A stretch of 64,000 bases of DNA from an uncultured Eubacteriales bacterium (GCA_934692675.1 CAKUUD010000003.1:62001-126000); one strand, 5' to 3'. Counted from the stretch's first letter, positions 34,082 through 43,432 are shown. The notes: generated by a model from the letters alone, not told the origin. A program made the numbers and translations.

Positions 34082-35224
34082 ATGGCAAGGATGAAACCTA
34101 TAATAGTTGAGAATAAATTAGCTTTGGAAATAGCTGATAAAGTAATAGCTATATGCAATGAATATATTAAGAGCGAAGACGCTGTAACCGGAGCGCCTGA
34201 AATTATTAAAGGAAATGAAAATAATATAAAAATTTTTTTAAAAGGTCTTGCGTGCAAGATGGCACGGCCTGATGAATTAAAAAAAGAAATGGAAAGTATT
34301 AAAAGTTTAATTGTTATTAAAGAAAATAAATCTATAAAGGACTTATTCAAAAATTTACCTATTGATAAATCTTTCAGGTACTTGTACAAATCAAAAAAAC
34401 CTGAAGCATCCGCTTTGTTGAATAAAGATCCTGACCTTGCTCAGCCCATTCTTTTGATGCAGTTTCCTCCCCGAGTGGGCCTCCTTATGAAAGAGATAGA
34501 AAAAGTTTTAACTAAAGAGTATGAAAAAGATAACGTAACTATAAATGGTGTATTTAAGGAAATTCAAGGTTTCGTTGGAAAACCAGAAAATCTCGTTGAA
34601 GAATTAAAAAATAAAGTTAAAACTTGGCAGGGATACGTTGAGGATTTTAAAGCTAAAGTAAATGAATGTTGGGAGCAAGGCAATTTTCCTCAAGGAATTT
34701 TAACAGCTTGTGCGAAAGAAATGGGTACGGATATAAACAATAATTACAGCAGCGCTTTAGGAGAAATTACTTCTATACAAAAAGTGCTTACTAATATGAT
34801 GAATAATAATAATAAAAAGAAAGTAAATAATGCGGAATATGCCAAATCTTTAAACAAAAATTTACCTGAAAAAATAAATTCCAATATTAGAGAATATATA
34901 ACTAATGTGGAAAATATTTGTAATAGAATTAGTGATCCGGAATATCGCAATCAATTTGAAGAAACTTCCAGCCAAGAGATATTAGATGAAGTCCTTGCCT
35001 ATTTAAAGAAAGAACTGAAAAATTATAAGCCGGAAACCGATAAGCCGGCTCTGGAAAACGCGGAAAAATTTGATGAATGGGCAAATGGTATTCGCTCTGA
35101 ATTTCTGGTTGATGAAGAGGTTGCTGACAGGAAAATAGTTGCGTGTTATAGAGATATGGCGATTTGTCTAAGTTCGGTCGAAGATAGTTTGACGGTCGGA
35201 AAGGCATTGGAGAAAATTTTATAA
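34082..35224 (+). CDS. Coiled-coil protein of unknown function, 380 residues
   Basis: No family recognised. It is Lys/Glu/Asn-rich and predicted mostly helical, with coiled-coil-like stretches at about 150-200, 230-290 and 300-330, and an Asn/Lys run (MNNNNKKK) near 243. No signal peptide or membrane segment is visible. AAAAGGGGT lies 9 nt before the ATG. It has its own promoter and sits between rpoZ and priA, which are usually adjacent in Firmicutes, so it is a lineage-specific insertion into a housekeeping block; priA follows after 14 bp and may be transcribed from the same promoter. Confidence 0.75.
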   Translation: MARMKPIIVENKLALEIADKVIAICNEYIKSEDAVTGAPEIIKGNENNIKIFLKGLACKMARPDELKKEMESIKSLIVIKENKSIKDLFKNLPIDKSFRYLYKSKKPEASALLNKDPDLAQPILLMQFPPRVGLLMKEIEKVLTKEYEKDNVTINGVFKEIQGFVGKPENLVEELKNKVKTWQGYVEDFKAKVNECWEQGNFPQGILTACAKEMGTDINNNYSSALGEITSIQKVLTNMMNNNNKKKVNNAEYAKSLNKNLPEKINSNIREYITNVENICNRISDPEYRNQFEETSSQEILDEVLAYLKKELKNYKPETDKPALENAEKFDEWANGIRSEFLVDEEVADRKIVACYRDMAICLSSVEDSLTVGKALEKIL

Positions 35225-35238
35225 AAAGGAGCAAAATA

Positions 35239-37701
35239 TTGAAGCAAAGTCGTCTGATAGCTAAAGTGGCAGTAGAAAAACTGGATTTTGTAAACGACAT
35301 ATTGTACAGTTACGCCGTGCCACAAAATTTCGAAAATTTAATTTCTCCCGGCCGAAGAGTTGTGGTGCCGTTCGGCATGTACAGTTCCTTGCGCCAAGGA
35401 ATAATAATGGATGTTGAAACTTGCGAAGCCCCGGAAATATCCCTAAAACAAATTCACACGGTACTTGATAAGGTGCCGTGTGTTTCTGCTGAGATGATGG
35501 ATATAATAAAATGGATAAAAGAATATTATTTTTGTACATACTTTGAAGCCGCAAAGCTTGTCACCCCGCCGGGTACCACCTGCAAAATAGACGATATGCG
35601 ATATGAATTTGACGCCGAAAAATTATCCTCGCAAGAAATCACGCTTCTCGAAAGAGAACTCATAAACAAAATTAAAAATCAAATAGGCTGCGAATTTTCA
35701 TTTAAAGATCTTAAAAAGCTCAAAATTCCTAAATTTGGCCTGGCTCTGACTTCGTTGATTTCAAAGCAGGTTGTAAAAGAAAAATCAAATGTCCTTAGAA
35801 CAATAGGCGAGAAGACTTTTAAAGTTTTTTCCCTCCAGAAAAATAATTATCCTAACGAGCAAAAATTAACCCCAAAGCAAAAAGTAATTTGCGATTATTT
35901 AGCGGAACACGATTTTGCAACTCAAAATGAAATACATTATTTTACGGGAGTGGGCGAATCGGTTGTTAAAAAATTGGTAAAAATAGGGATCCTAAATGAA
36001 ACCACAAAAAACGAATATCTAAGTCCAAAAGATTATTTGTCTTCAAGCGCTAAACTTACTAAAAATGAGCTTAGCTCCGAACAAAAATCTGCTTTCGAAA
36101 GCCTTTTTAATACATATATGAAAAATGAATACAGTGTGTCTTTGCTCCACGGCATAACCGGCAGCGGAAAGACCGAAGTCATTTTAAATTTAATAGATAA
36201 AGTCATCGAAGAAGGAAAGTCGGTTATATATATGCTCCCGGAAATCGCTCTTACGAGCCAAATTATAGGAGTTTTTAAATCACGGTACAGCGATTTGGTT
36301 ACAGTAATTCACAGCGGACTTTCGGATTGGCAGAGGCTTGATTCCTGGAAAAAAATAAACAGCGGTGAAAAAAAGGTTATCATCGGAACCCGAAGCGCAG
36401 CCCTTGCTCCTGTTCAAAATTTGGGGCTTATAGTAATTGATGAAGAACATGAATTTACATATAAATCCGAAAGCACTCCCAAATTCAGCGCAAAAGAAGT
36501 AGCTATGTACAGGTGCTTGAAAAATAATTCCATGCTTTTGTTTTCTTCTGCAACGCCGTCGATTGAAACCTATTTTAAAGCAAAATCAGGCAATTATCAT
36601 CTTGTGAGTCTAAAAACTCGCTACGGGAAATCAAAAATTCCCGAAGTTGGTATTATCGATATGAAAAGCGAAAAATATTTCGGTTCTCAAAAAGAAATCA
36701 GCGAAAGCCTTGCAAAAGAACTGAAAAATAATTTTAAAAACAAAAAACAATCGATTATATTTTTGAATCGACGAGGTTTCAGCACCTTTGCAAAGTGTGT
36801 AGAATGCGGCGAAGTCGTTATGTGTCCGCATTGCAGTGTCGCTTTAAATTATCATAAAGATAATAACAAATTAATGTGCCATTATTGCGGATATTCTATG
36901 AATCTTTCGAGTGACTGCCCAAAATGCCACAGCAAAAAAATTTGTTATATGGGTTTTGGAACTCAAAAAATAGAAAATATTCTAGCTGAAATTCTTCCCG
37001 GAGCAAAAATTTTAAGAATTGATGCTGATGCAAAAAAATCTTATAAATCCATTGAAAAAGATTTAAAAGATTTTAGTTTGGGTGAATATGATGTTCTGGT
37101 CGGCACTCAAATGATAGCCAAAGGGTTTAATTTTCCAAACGTTACACTAGTTGGAATAATTTCGATTGATTCGTATTTATACGGAAGTGATTATAAAAGC
37201 TACGAAAAAACTTTTTCGCTCCTTACTCAAGTAATCGGCAGAGCCGGTCGAGGAATCTATCCCGGAAAGGCTATGATTCAAACATACAGTCCCGAGGAAG
37301 AAATTATAACCATGGCTTCCAATCAGGACTACGAGTCTTTTTTCGATTCAGAGATAAATCTCCGAAAATCTCTCTTGTATCCGCCGTTTTCGGATATTTG
37401 CGTACTTTCTTTTTCTGGCACGTCCGAAGATAAAGTCATAAGTTTTTCAAATAATTTTTTTGGTAACTTAAAAAATATTGCTCGTAAGCACTACAGCGAT
37501 TTGCCCCTCAGGATTTTGCCTCCTACACCCGCGGTGATCAAGAAGGTGTCTTCCAAATATCGATACAAAATAATAATAAAATGTAAAAATAACAAAAAAT
37601 TCCGAAGAATGATTTCTAGCATTTTAAAAGATAAATCAATGGCAAAATCATCCCTCGGCGTAAAAATAGGCGTGGATATTAATCCTGAAAAGATTTTGTA
37701 A
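35239..37701 (+). CDS. priA: Primosomal helicase PriA
   Basis: PriA is a 3'-5' DNA helicase that restarts stalled replication forks. The 820-residue protein has the N-terminal 3'BD domain (ENLISPGRRVVVPFG), Walker A GITGSGKTEV near 308, DEEHE (motif II) near 396 and a zinc-binding insert with four CxxC pairs, from CVECGEVVMCPHC to CPKCHSKKIC. Motifs V and VI follow (VGTQMIAKGFNFPNVTLVG, QVIGRAGRG). The start is TTG after AAAGGAG. Its 3' end overlaps the convergent mtnN by 23 bp. Confidence 0.95.
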   Translation: MKQSRLIAKVAVEKLDFVNDILYSYAVPQNFENLISPGRRVVVPFGMYSSLRQGIIMDVETCEAPEISLKQIHTVLDKVPCVSAEMMDIIKWIKEYYFCTYFEAAKLVTPPGTTCKIDDMRYEFDAEKLSSQEITLLERELINKIKNQIGCEFSFKDLKKLKIPKFGLALTSLISKQVVKEKSNVLRTIGEKTFKVFSLQKNNYPNEQKLTPKQKVICDYLAEHDFATQNEIHYFTGVGESVVKKLVKIGILNETTKNEYLSPKDYLSSSAKLTKNELSSEQKSAFESLFNTYMKNEYSVSLLHGITGSGKTEVILNLIDKVIEEGKSVIYMLPEIALTSQIIGVFKSRYSDLVTVIHSGLSDWQRLDSWKKINSGEKKVIIGTRSAALAPVQNLGLIVIDEEHEFTYKSESTPKFSAKEVAMYRCLKNNSMLLFSSATPSIETYFKAKSGNYHLVSLKTRYGKSKIPEVGIIDMKSEKYFGSQKEISESLAKELKNNFKNKKQSIIFLNRRGFSTFAKCVECGEVVMCPHCSVALNYHKDNNKLMCHYCGYSMNLSSDCPKCHSKKICYMGFGTQKIENILAEILPGAKILRIDADAKKSYKSIEKDLKDFSLGEYDVLVGTQMIAKGFNFPNVTLVGIISIDSYLYGSDYKSYEKTFSLLTQVIGRAGRGIYPGKAMIQTYSPEEEIITMASNQDYESFFDSEINLRKSLLYPPFSDICVLSFSGTSEDKVISFSNNFFGNLKNIARKHYSDLPLRILPPTPAVIKKVSSKYRYKIIIKCKNNKKFRRMISSILKDKSMAKSSLGVKIGVDINPEKIL

Positions 37702-38377
37702 ATTCATTCAAAATAGCCGCAGAATTTTTTGAAGAGGTTTTAATAAAAGATTCAAAATCCACCGGAGATTTTTTATCTGCTCGGTCGGATATAGACCGTA
37801 TAATTGCAAAATCCACGCCATTGTAATAGCACACGTGCCCTACGCTTCCGGCCTCCATTTCGCAAGCAGTTCCGTTGAATGTTTTTCTTAATTCAATTAG
37901 TTTTTTTGAGGAGTTTATAAATTGATCCCCGGTAAGAATTGTTCCTTTATGAATCGAAATATTTTTTATTTTTTCTGCAGATTGTATGATTTTTTGAGTC
38001 AGCCATTTTGAACACGGTATCTTTACAAGGTCTATTCCGCAGATTTCTCCCTTTCGCCTTCCCGGAAAGGCGCTTACGTCAAAATCATGTTGAACTACGT
38101 TTTCTGCGATGACTACGTCAGATATATTTATATTCTCTTTCAACGCACCTGCAACGCCGATGTTTAAAATAAAATTCGGTTTGTAAACTAAAATAATCGT
38201 TTGCGTGCATATTGCACTATTGACCTTTCCGACTCCGCATTTTACGGCGCAACAAGGCACATCATTTATAGTTCCTATAAAAAAATTAAAATTATACCTG
38301 GTTTCTTTTTTAGTATCTTTCATAAGTTTTAGAACTTCTTCAAGTTCTTCGTCCATTGCACAAATAATTCCTATCAT
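37679..38377 (-). CDS. mtnN: 5'-Methylthioadenosine/S-adenosylhomocysteine nucleosidase
   Basis: Cleaves MTA and SAH to adenine plus the thioribose. The 232-residue product begins MIGIICAMDEELEEV, has VKCGVGKVNSAICTQ, NIGVAGAL near 82, GTILTGDQFI near 150 and the purine-site ACEMEAGSVGHVC near 172 and RSISDRAD near 195. The start at 38377 follows CGGAG; an upstream in-frame ATG at 38440 would add 21 unrelated residues and overlap the divergent region. It completes the SAM by-product cycle with metK. Confidence 0.94.
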   Translation of the reverse strand: MIGIICAMDEELEEVLKLMKDTKKETRYNFNFFIGTINDVPCCAVKCGVGKVNSAICTQTIILVYKPNFILNIGVAGALKENINISDVVIAENVVQHDFDVSAFPGRRKGEICGIDLVKIPCSKWLTQKIIQSAEKIKNISIHKGTILTGDQFINSSKKLIELRKTFNGTACEMEAGSVGHVCYYNGVDFAIIRSISDRADKKSPVDFESFIKTSSKNSAAILNEFTKSFQD

Positions 38378-38480
38378 TATAATTCTCCGATTTTTAATGT
38401 ATTTATTTTTTAAAATTTCACATAATAAATTATAAATCATTACAGTGAAAAATAAAATGCATTACAAAGGAGATTTTTTT

Positions 38481-38837
38481 ATGGAATATTTAAAAGCTTT
38501 TGCAGTGGGAGGATTTATCTGTGTGCTCGCGCAGATATTAATCGACAAAACTAAAATTACTCCTGCAAGAATACTGGTGATATGGGTGCTTGCCGGCGTG
38601 GTTTTGACAGCACTTGGAATTTACGAACCGATTGTTCAGTTTGCGGGAGCAGGAGCAACTGTTCCACTTAGTGGATTTGGGTATCTAATGGCAAACGGCG
38701 TCAAAGAAGCCATTAAAACCCAGGGACCCCTCGGAATAATTTCCGGCGGGTTAACTGCAGGAGCGGCAGGAATTTCAGCGGCTGTATTTTGTGGATATGT
38801 GGCATCGTTATTTACCCGTTCGAAAGATGAAGATTAA
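38481..38837 (+). CDS. spoVAE: Stage V sporulation protein AE (SpoVAE/SpoVAEb)
   Basis: A 118-residue membrane protein. MEYLKAFAVGGFICVLAQIL, GAGATVPLSGFGYLMANGV and a second Gly-rich hydrophobic region match SpoVAEb, part of the SpoVA channel that moves dipicolinic acid into and out of the spore. The start at 38481 follows AAAGGAGA; an earlier in-frame ATG at 38445 or 38457 lacks a site. spoVAC and spoVAD, which normally precede it, are not here. Confidence 0.9.
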   Translation: MEYLKAFAVGGFICVLAQILIDKTKITPARILVIWVLAGVVLTALGIYEPIVQFAGAGATVPLSGFGYLMANGVKEAIKTQGPLGIISGGLTAGAAGISAAVFCGYVASLFTRSKDED

Positions 38838-38842
38838 ATTTT

Positions 38843-38871
38843 AGCCGGCCTTTTAGGTCGGTTTTTATTTT
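38843..38871 (+). terminator. Terminator of spoVAE
   Basis: A CCGGCC/GGTCGG stem with a TTTTA loop, then GTTTTTATTTTTT. Confidence 0.8.
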
Positions 38872-38893
38872 TTGAGAATAATTATAAAAAGCA

Positions 38894-38922
38894 TTTACAA
38901 ATTTATAATTTTATGATATTAT
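38894..38922 (+). promoter_or_regulatory. Promoter of the 1012-residue coiled-coil gene
   Basis: TTTACA 38894-38899, a 17-bp spacer and TATTAT 38917-38922 with extended TGA, 34 bp before the ATG. Confidence 0.75.
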
Positions 38923-38956
38923 TATACAAAATATTTGTAAAAACGGAGGCTTTGAT

Positions 38957-41900
38957 ATGGGACTAAGAAATTTTTTTAACAAAATGATAGACAAAGCGGT
39001 TTCTGCTGTTGCGGGAAAGACTTCAGTTCAAAGAACTAACATGATACTTAAGATGGTTGACCTAAATGTTTTTTCTTACCTCATTATTTGCGCTCAACTC
39101 CCGATCATTCCTAAAAACGGAACGTATTATTTGAGTTCAAGCGAGTTGGAACGCCTAAAGACTATATTTAAAAACTACAACGCTAATGCAAGCAAAGTGA
39201 AAGACTCGGTCATAATCCCGATAGTAAATCGACAGATAAAATCAAATGGTTCTATCTCAGAATTTTTTGATAAAATTGAAAAAGAGATTGACAACATACC
39301 GGATAAAGTTGACGCTAAGTTAGCGGATACTCATGAAAATTTATGCGGTTCAGTGGACAGGATTATGAAGTTAATGTATGGCTTAAAAGCAAAATTAGCT
39401 TCTAAAGTTTCACAAAACGCAATAAAAGATTACGTAGATGCATACGTTGAAAAAGTTCTAAACGCCAAGCCTGTTGATGGCATTTATTGGGATGATTTTT
39501 TAGATTGGCTTTCGAAAATTTTAGATCAAAACGTAGCGTATCTTGGCGGATTAAAAACACAATTAATGAATCTAAAGCTCCCTGACAAATATATCTCGGA
39601 AGACAAAAAAGATAAACAAATTACAGATGCAAGAAAAGAACTCGAAAGTAAATATGAAGAATCAAAAAAAGCTTTGGAAAAAATACTTAATGACTTATTG
39701 ATAAATTATAAAACCAAAGATTTGGATGGAACTTCATCATTCGGAACATTCCTTGAAGGCCTTTCTTCTGGTGGCTTGTTTGGAATAGCTGTTGATAAGT
39801 TAACTCACGTGGCTTTTGAAAAGGGCAAGCAGGTTGCAGGCGTTGAAGTGGCTACGCATAAAGTGAAATTCATGGGCACGATCGATAGCAAAGCTTACAA
39901 ATTTATGGGATTTAAATTAGCATCAACAATTAAAAGCCAATTCGAAGGATATAAAGACACTTTGGATTGCACTATTAATATTTATGATCAGCAAAACAAA
40001 CTGGCCACTAAAGCAATTGGAAAACTAAATGAGTATATCGGATTAAAAAACAGTAAAATTAAGAGTACGTTATTAAACGCATCTGACCGCGATGCTGCGA
40101 TTAAAGATTTAGCAGAAATAAAAATATCAATTGCTAAAATTCTTTCTGATCTAATGAATATACTTGATGGATATAAATCCAAACCTAAACGTGATAAATT
40201 ACAGAAAGATTACACAATTAATCTACAAGCGGTTGACGCCAAAGAAATGAAAGCACTCTTTAAAGTGATTGCCAAGAACCCAAAAATAATGCTTTTCGAG
40301 GAATATGCTCATGAAATTTACAATCTTTGTGAAAAATCGCTCAACTCCTTGAAAGAAGTGATTGATCCCGGCAAGTTATACGTTAACACCGATTTGCTGG
40401 AAATGAAAGCAGTTAAATTCTCTAAAGAAAGCGGAGAATGGATCAACCGGGATTATAAGGGTATAGTGAAACGCACGGATCCGGTTTACAAGGAGCTGAA
40501 TGCCCAGCTGAACAAGCTCAAAGAAGACGTAAAAAATACATGTGTTAAAAACGTAAAAGGATATGACAATGAAGTTAATGAATTCATTCAAACTTCAAAC
40601 AAATTTAAAGTAGAAGTTGAAAAGTGTTACAAGGAGTGCTTGGAATATATCAAAGCAAACGATGACGTCTTGAAAGACTACAAAGATAAGACCAAATTTA
40701 AAGGCATTGCTAAAGAAACAGAAAAGCCTTTGAAGGAGATGCTTGCCAAATTTAAAACATGGCAAACAGAATTTTCTAAAGTTTTAAGATCGATGAATGA
40801 ATATACTAAACTTTCTGTAAACAATAAAGAGGAATTTGATGAAGCACAGTATACTTACAATAAACTTAAAGAAAAAACCCAGAAAATAGAAAGCACCAAG
40901 AAAAGTATCCATGATTTATACAGCCAGTACAATAAAAAAGTAATGAATTGCAATAAAGCATACGAAGAAATACAAAATTTCGTGAATACGAAATTAGCCG
41001 GCCTTAAAGAACAACTTGATAACGTACAAAAGGAATTTAATGAAATCGCAAAGCCTATAAATGATTCGTTCAAATCAATGAATGACAATTATAATGAAAT
41101 TACAAAATCCAAAACGGACCTGACACCCGTTTTAGTAATGAATTATGACAAAGAAGAGGGAAAGATAAAAGACGAAATTTGCAAAAAATTCCAGGAAACC
41201 GAAGAAAAGCTATTGACTTCATTTAGCGCAGAAAAAGAAAAGATAAATGCAAGCTATGAAAAATTCCAGAAAAAAGAAAAAGAATTTTTAAATAAGTTGA
41301 ACGCAAAGCCAAAAGGATCCGAAAAGTCTGTATTAATGGACAAAAATAAAAAATGTGCCGAAATTTTAGAAGAGATTAAGAAAATTGAAAAAGAATACAA
41401 CTCGCTGTCTATATCTAAAGTAAATGATGGGCTTAAAGAGCTCCAAGATTTATACACTACCACAAAAACTAGATTGGAAAAATTGAAAAAAGATTTCTCT
41501 GAAATTGATAATATTTTGAAAAATATGAAGGAATCTTTCGAAAAGTTAGAAACCGATTATAACGGACTGCCGGAATATAGGAAGAAAGTGGATTCTGCAA
41601 AAGAAGCTGCATTAGAGAAACACAAAGGGAATGAAAAAAATGAAAAAGAAATAGATGCTATCTATGAAAGATTCGAGGGATCCGAAAAAGATTTATTAGA
41701 TGTACTCAAAGAGGAATTCGCAAACTTACAGGCTTGGTCTAATGAAGGCCTTGCAGCTAAAAAAGGAGAGTTTGCAGAGAAATTGAATATAAATGCCGGC
41801 GATTCCGATGAATCTAGCATTTTAGGAAGATTGAAAGAAGCTAAAAAATGTTATGATTTGGTGCTTGCAGACGCAAACTCAAAGATCAAGGATCTTAAAG

Positions 41901-41995
41901 ACCTGTATGATTCAGCAAAATACTATTTGGATAATGTTGATAACAACGGATGGGGTTCGTGGCTTAAGAAGAAGCTTTGGTATAAAAAAATATAA
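38957..41995 (+). CDS. Giant coiled-coil protein, 1012 residues
   Basis: No family recognised. The first about 60 residues may pack against a membrane or partner (FFNKMIDKAVSAVAG, then the hydrophobic MVDLNVFSYLIICAQLPII). There is a Gly-rich, less charged patch near 265-300 (GLSSGGLFGIAVDKL). From about 460 to 960 the protein is a long run of Lys/Glu-rich helical segments with heptad-like spacing. The C-terminus is WGSWLKKKLWYKKI. There is no signal peptide and few cysteines. GGAGG precedes the ATG and a strong terminator follows, so it is monocistronic. Structural or scaffold role is inference from composition alone. Confidence 0.8.
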   Translation: MGLRNFFNKMIDKAVSAVAGKTSVQRTNMILKMVDLNVFSYLIICAQLPIIPKNGTYYLSSSELERLKTIFKNYNANASKVKDSVIIPIVNRQIKSNGSISEFFDKIEKEIDNIPDKVDAKLADTHENLCGSVDRIMKLMYGLKAKLASKVSQNAIKDYVDAYVEKVLNAKPVDGIYWDDFLDWLSKILDQNVAYLGGLKTQLMNLKLPDKYISEDKKDKQITDARKELESKYEESKKALEKILNDLLINYKTKDLDGTSSFGTFLEGLSSGGLFGIAVDKLTHVAFEKGKQVAGVEVATHKVKFMGTIDSKAYKFMGFKLASTIKSQFEGYKDTLDCTINIYDQQNKLATKAIGKLNEYIGLKNSKIKSTLLNASDRDAAIKDLAEIKISIAKILSDLMNILDGYKSKPKRDKLQKDYTINLQAVDAKEMKALFKVIAKNPKIMLFEEYAHEIYNLCEKSLNSLKEVIDPGKLYVNTDLLEMKAVKFSKESGEWINRDYKGIVKRTDPVYKELNAQLNKLKEDVKNTCVKNVKGYDNEVNEFIQTSNKFKVEVEKCYKECLEYIKANDDVLKDYKDKTKFKGIAKETEKPLKEMLAKFKTWQTEFSKVLRSMNEYTKLSVNNKEEFDEAQYTYNKLKEKTQKIESTKKSIHDLYSQYNKKVMNCNKAYEEIQNFVNTKLAGLKEQLDNVQKEFNEIAKPINDSFKSMNDNYNEITKSKTDLTPVLVMNYDKEEGKIKDEICKKFQETEEKLLTSFSAEKEKINASYEKFQKKEKEFLNKLNAKPKGSEKSVLMDKNKKCAEILEEIKKIEKEYNSLSISKVNDGLKELQDLYTTTKTRLEKLKKDFSEIDNILKNMKESFEKLETDYNGLPEYRKKVDSAKEAALEKHKGNEKNEKEIDAIYERFEGSEKDLLDVLKEEFANLQAWSNEGLAAKKGEFAEKLNINAGDSDESSILGRLKEAKKCYDLVLADANSKIKDLKDLYDSAKYYLDNVDNNGWGSWLKKKLWYKKI

Positions 41996-42003
41996 ACTAA
42001 ATA

Positions 42004-42041
42004 AAAAACGTCCTTCAATTAATTTTGAAGAACGTTTTTTT
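42004..42041 (+). terminator. Terminator of the 1012-residue gene
   Basis: A 15-bp stem, 42004-42018 with 42025-42039 (one mismatch), 6-nt loop and a T run; being A/T-flanked it may also serve the convergent gene. Confidence 0.88.
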
Positions 42042-42049
42042 AATATGAA

Positions 42050-42754
42050 TTATTTTTTTCGCCTGGACGAAGATATGAATACAAGCCTGAGCAAAAACAA
42101 AAGAGAATCAAACATTGCAGCAACATAAGTGAAAGCTGCGGCCGAAAGCACTTCTTTTGCGCCTGAAATTTCTTCCTCGGATAAAGTATTGGTGCTTTTT
42201 AAAGATTCAAGTGCGCGCTTACTGGCGTCAAATTCTACCGGCAAAGTAATTAAATGGAATAGAACCGAAAACGAAAACAGCATAATTCCCAAATTTAATA
42301 AAACATCATGTTCTGTAGGCCAGAGCATTCCGATAAGCACCAAAGGCATTGATAAATTTGAAGCCAAACTACACACCGGTACTAAGAGAGAACGTACTTT
42401 TATGGGCCAATAACCTTTGTGATGCTGCGTTGCGTGACCACATTCGTGAGCGGCTACGCTTACCGCGGTAATGGTGTTCCTTGAGTATACCGGCTCGGAA
42501 AGATGTACTTCATTGCTTCTTGGATCAAAATAATCGCTGTATTCTCCTCCGGTTTGATGTATTGAAACGTCGTTTATATTGTTGTACTTCAGCATCTCTT
42601 CGGCGCATTCTTGACCCGAAATTCCCTTTTTGCAAAATACATTCGAGTATTTCTTGAATGCGTTATTAACTTTGCACTGAGCGTAAAATGAAATGGCGCA
42701 CGATAAAATCATGTAGATTAAATAACTGCTGTCAAAACCACCATAGAAAAACAT
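42050..42754 (-). CDS. yugP: YugP-type membrane zinc metallopeptidase
   Basis: A 234-residue integral membrane protein of the Zn_peptidase_2 family. SVAAHECGHATQHHKGY near residue 103 holds the HExxH zinc site; NEVHLSEPVYSRNTITAVSVA precedes it, and four or five hydrophobic segments surround it. LPVEFDASKRAL near 178, with the third metal ligand region, and the C-terminal FTYVAAMFDSLLFLLRL are typical. Substrates are unknown in the family. AAGGAGAT precedes the ATG. Confidence 0.92.
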   Translation of the reverse strand: MFFYGGFDSSYLIYMILSCAISFYAQCKVNNAFKKYSNVFCKKGISGQECAEEMLKYNNINDVSIHQTGGEYSDYFDPRSNEVHLSEPVYSRNTITAVSVAAHECGHATQHHKGYWPIKVRSLLVPVCSLASNLSMPLVLIGMLWPTEHDVLLNLGIMLFSFSVLFHLITLPVEFDASKRALESLKSTNTLSEEEISGAKEVLSAAAFTYVAAMFDSLLFLLRLVFISSSRRKK

Positions 42755-42843
42755 ATTACTAATCTCCTTTTTTATTTTTTCAAATATATAATATCATACA
42801 GGAATAATTATATCAAATTTGTATATAATAATTATTATAAAAA

Positions 42844-42883
42844 TTAGCACTTAGGGGTTGACAGTGCCAAAACATAGTGCTAA
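42844..42883 (+). promoter_or_regulatory. CIRCE operator with an extra half-site, overlapping the hsp20 promoter
   Basis: TTAGCACT at 42844-42851 and AGTGCCAA at 42863-42870 are 11 bp apart, the CIRCE spacing (consensus TTAGCACTC-N9-GAGTGCTAA). A perfect third half-site AGTGCTAA follows at 42876-42883. The -35 TTGACA (42858-42863) lies inside the element and the -10 TAAACT (42881-42886) overlaps the third half-site. CIRCE is the binding site of the heat-shock repressor HrcA. Confidence 0.78.
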
Positions 42884-42948
42884 ACTGTATGTATAAACAT
42901 TAAATGATGTTTATATGTAACATAATATTATTAGGAGGTCGATTATTT

Positions 42949-43389
42949 ATGTTTATGGTTCCTTATGGTGATGATTTATTAGACGATTTCAGAAATCCTT
43001 TCGAAAACTTTTTTAAGAGTATAGAGGCTCGCCCTGAAGCAAAAAATTTCATGACTACGGATGTCATTGAAAACGCTGACAGTTTCGAAATTATAATGGA
43101 CATTCCCGGTGTACAAAAAGACAATATTAAAATTGATCTCGAGGATGGTTGCCTAACAATCAGCGCTTCAAACGATGAAAGCAGCGAGCAAAAAAATGTG
43201 AAAGACGGTTCAACTTATATCAGAAAAGAACGTCACAGCGGTCAATATAAGAGAAGATTCTTTGTAGGAAAAAATTTGACTACAGATGATATAAAAGCAA
43301 AATTTGAAAATGGTACTCTTAAAATTGATTTCCCAAAAGACGAAACCAAAAAATTGGAAAACAATACTACTGTAAGTATAGAAGGTTAA
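42949..43389 (+). CDS. Small heat-shock protein (Hsp20/alpha-crystallin family)
   Basis: A 146-residue holdase chaperone. The start at 42949, 9 nt after AGGAGG, gives MFMVPYGDDLLDDF; upstream in-frame ATGs lie in the promoter leader. The alpha-crystallin domain spans about 40-135, with DVIENADSFEIIMDIPGVQKD, YIRKERHSGQYKRRF and FENGTLKIDFPKD. Regulation by HrcA is indicated by the CIRCE element. Monocistronic, with a UUCG-loop terminator downstream. Confidence 0.94.
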   Translation: MFMVPYGDDLLDDFRNPFENFFKSIEARPEAKNFMTTDVIENADSFEIIMDIPGVQKDNIKIDLEDGCLTISASNDESSEQKNVKDGSTYIRKERHSGQYKRRFFVGKNLTTDDIKAKFENGTLKIDFPKDETKKLENNTTVSIEG

Positions 43390-43394
43390 TTTTA

Positions 43395-43420
43395 AAAGCG
43401 CTCTTCGGAGCGCTTTTTTT
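43395..43420 (+). terminator. Terminator of hsp20
   Basis: AAAGCGCTC and GAGCGCTTT around a TTCG tetraloop, followed by seven T. It may also act on the convergent protease operon. Confidence 0.93.
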
Positions 43421-43432
43421 ATGTGAAATAAT

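Noticed and set aside
38957..41995. SMC/RecN-type ATPase.
   Set aside because: There is no Walker A, signature or Walker B motif at either end despite the long coiled coil.
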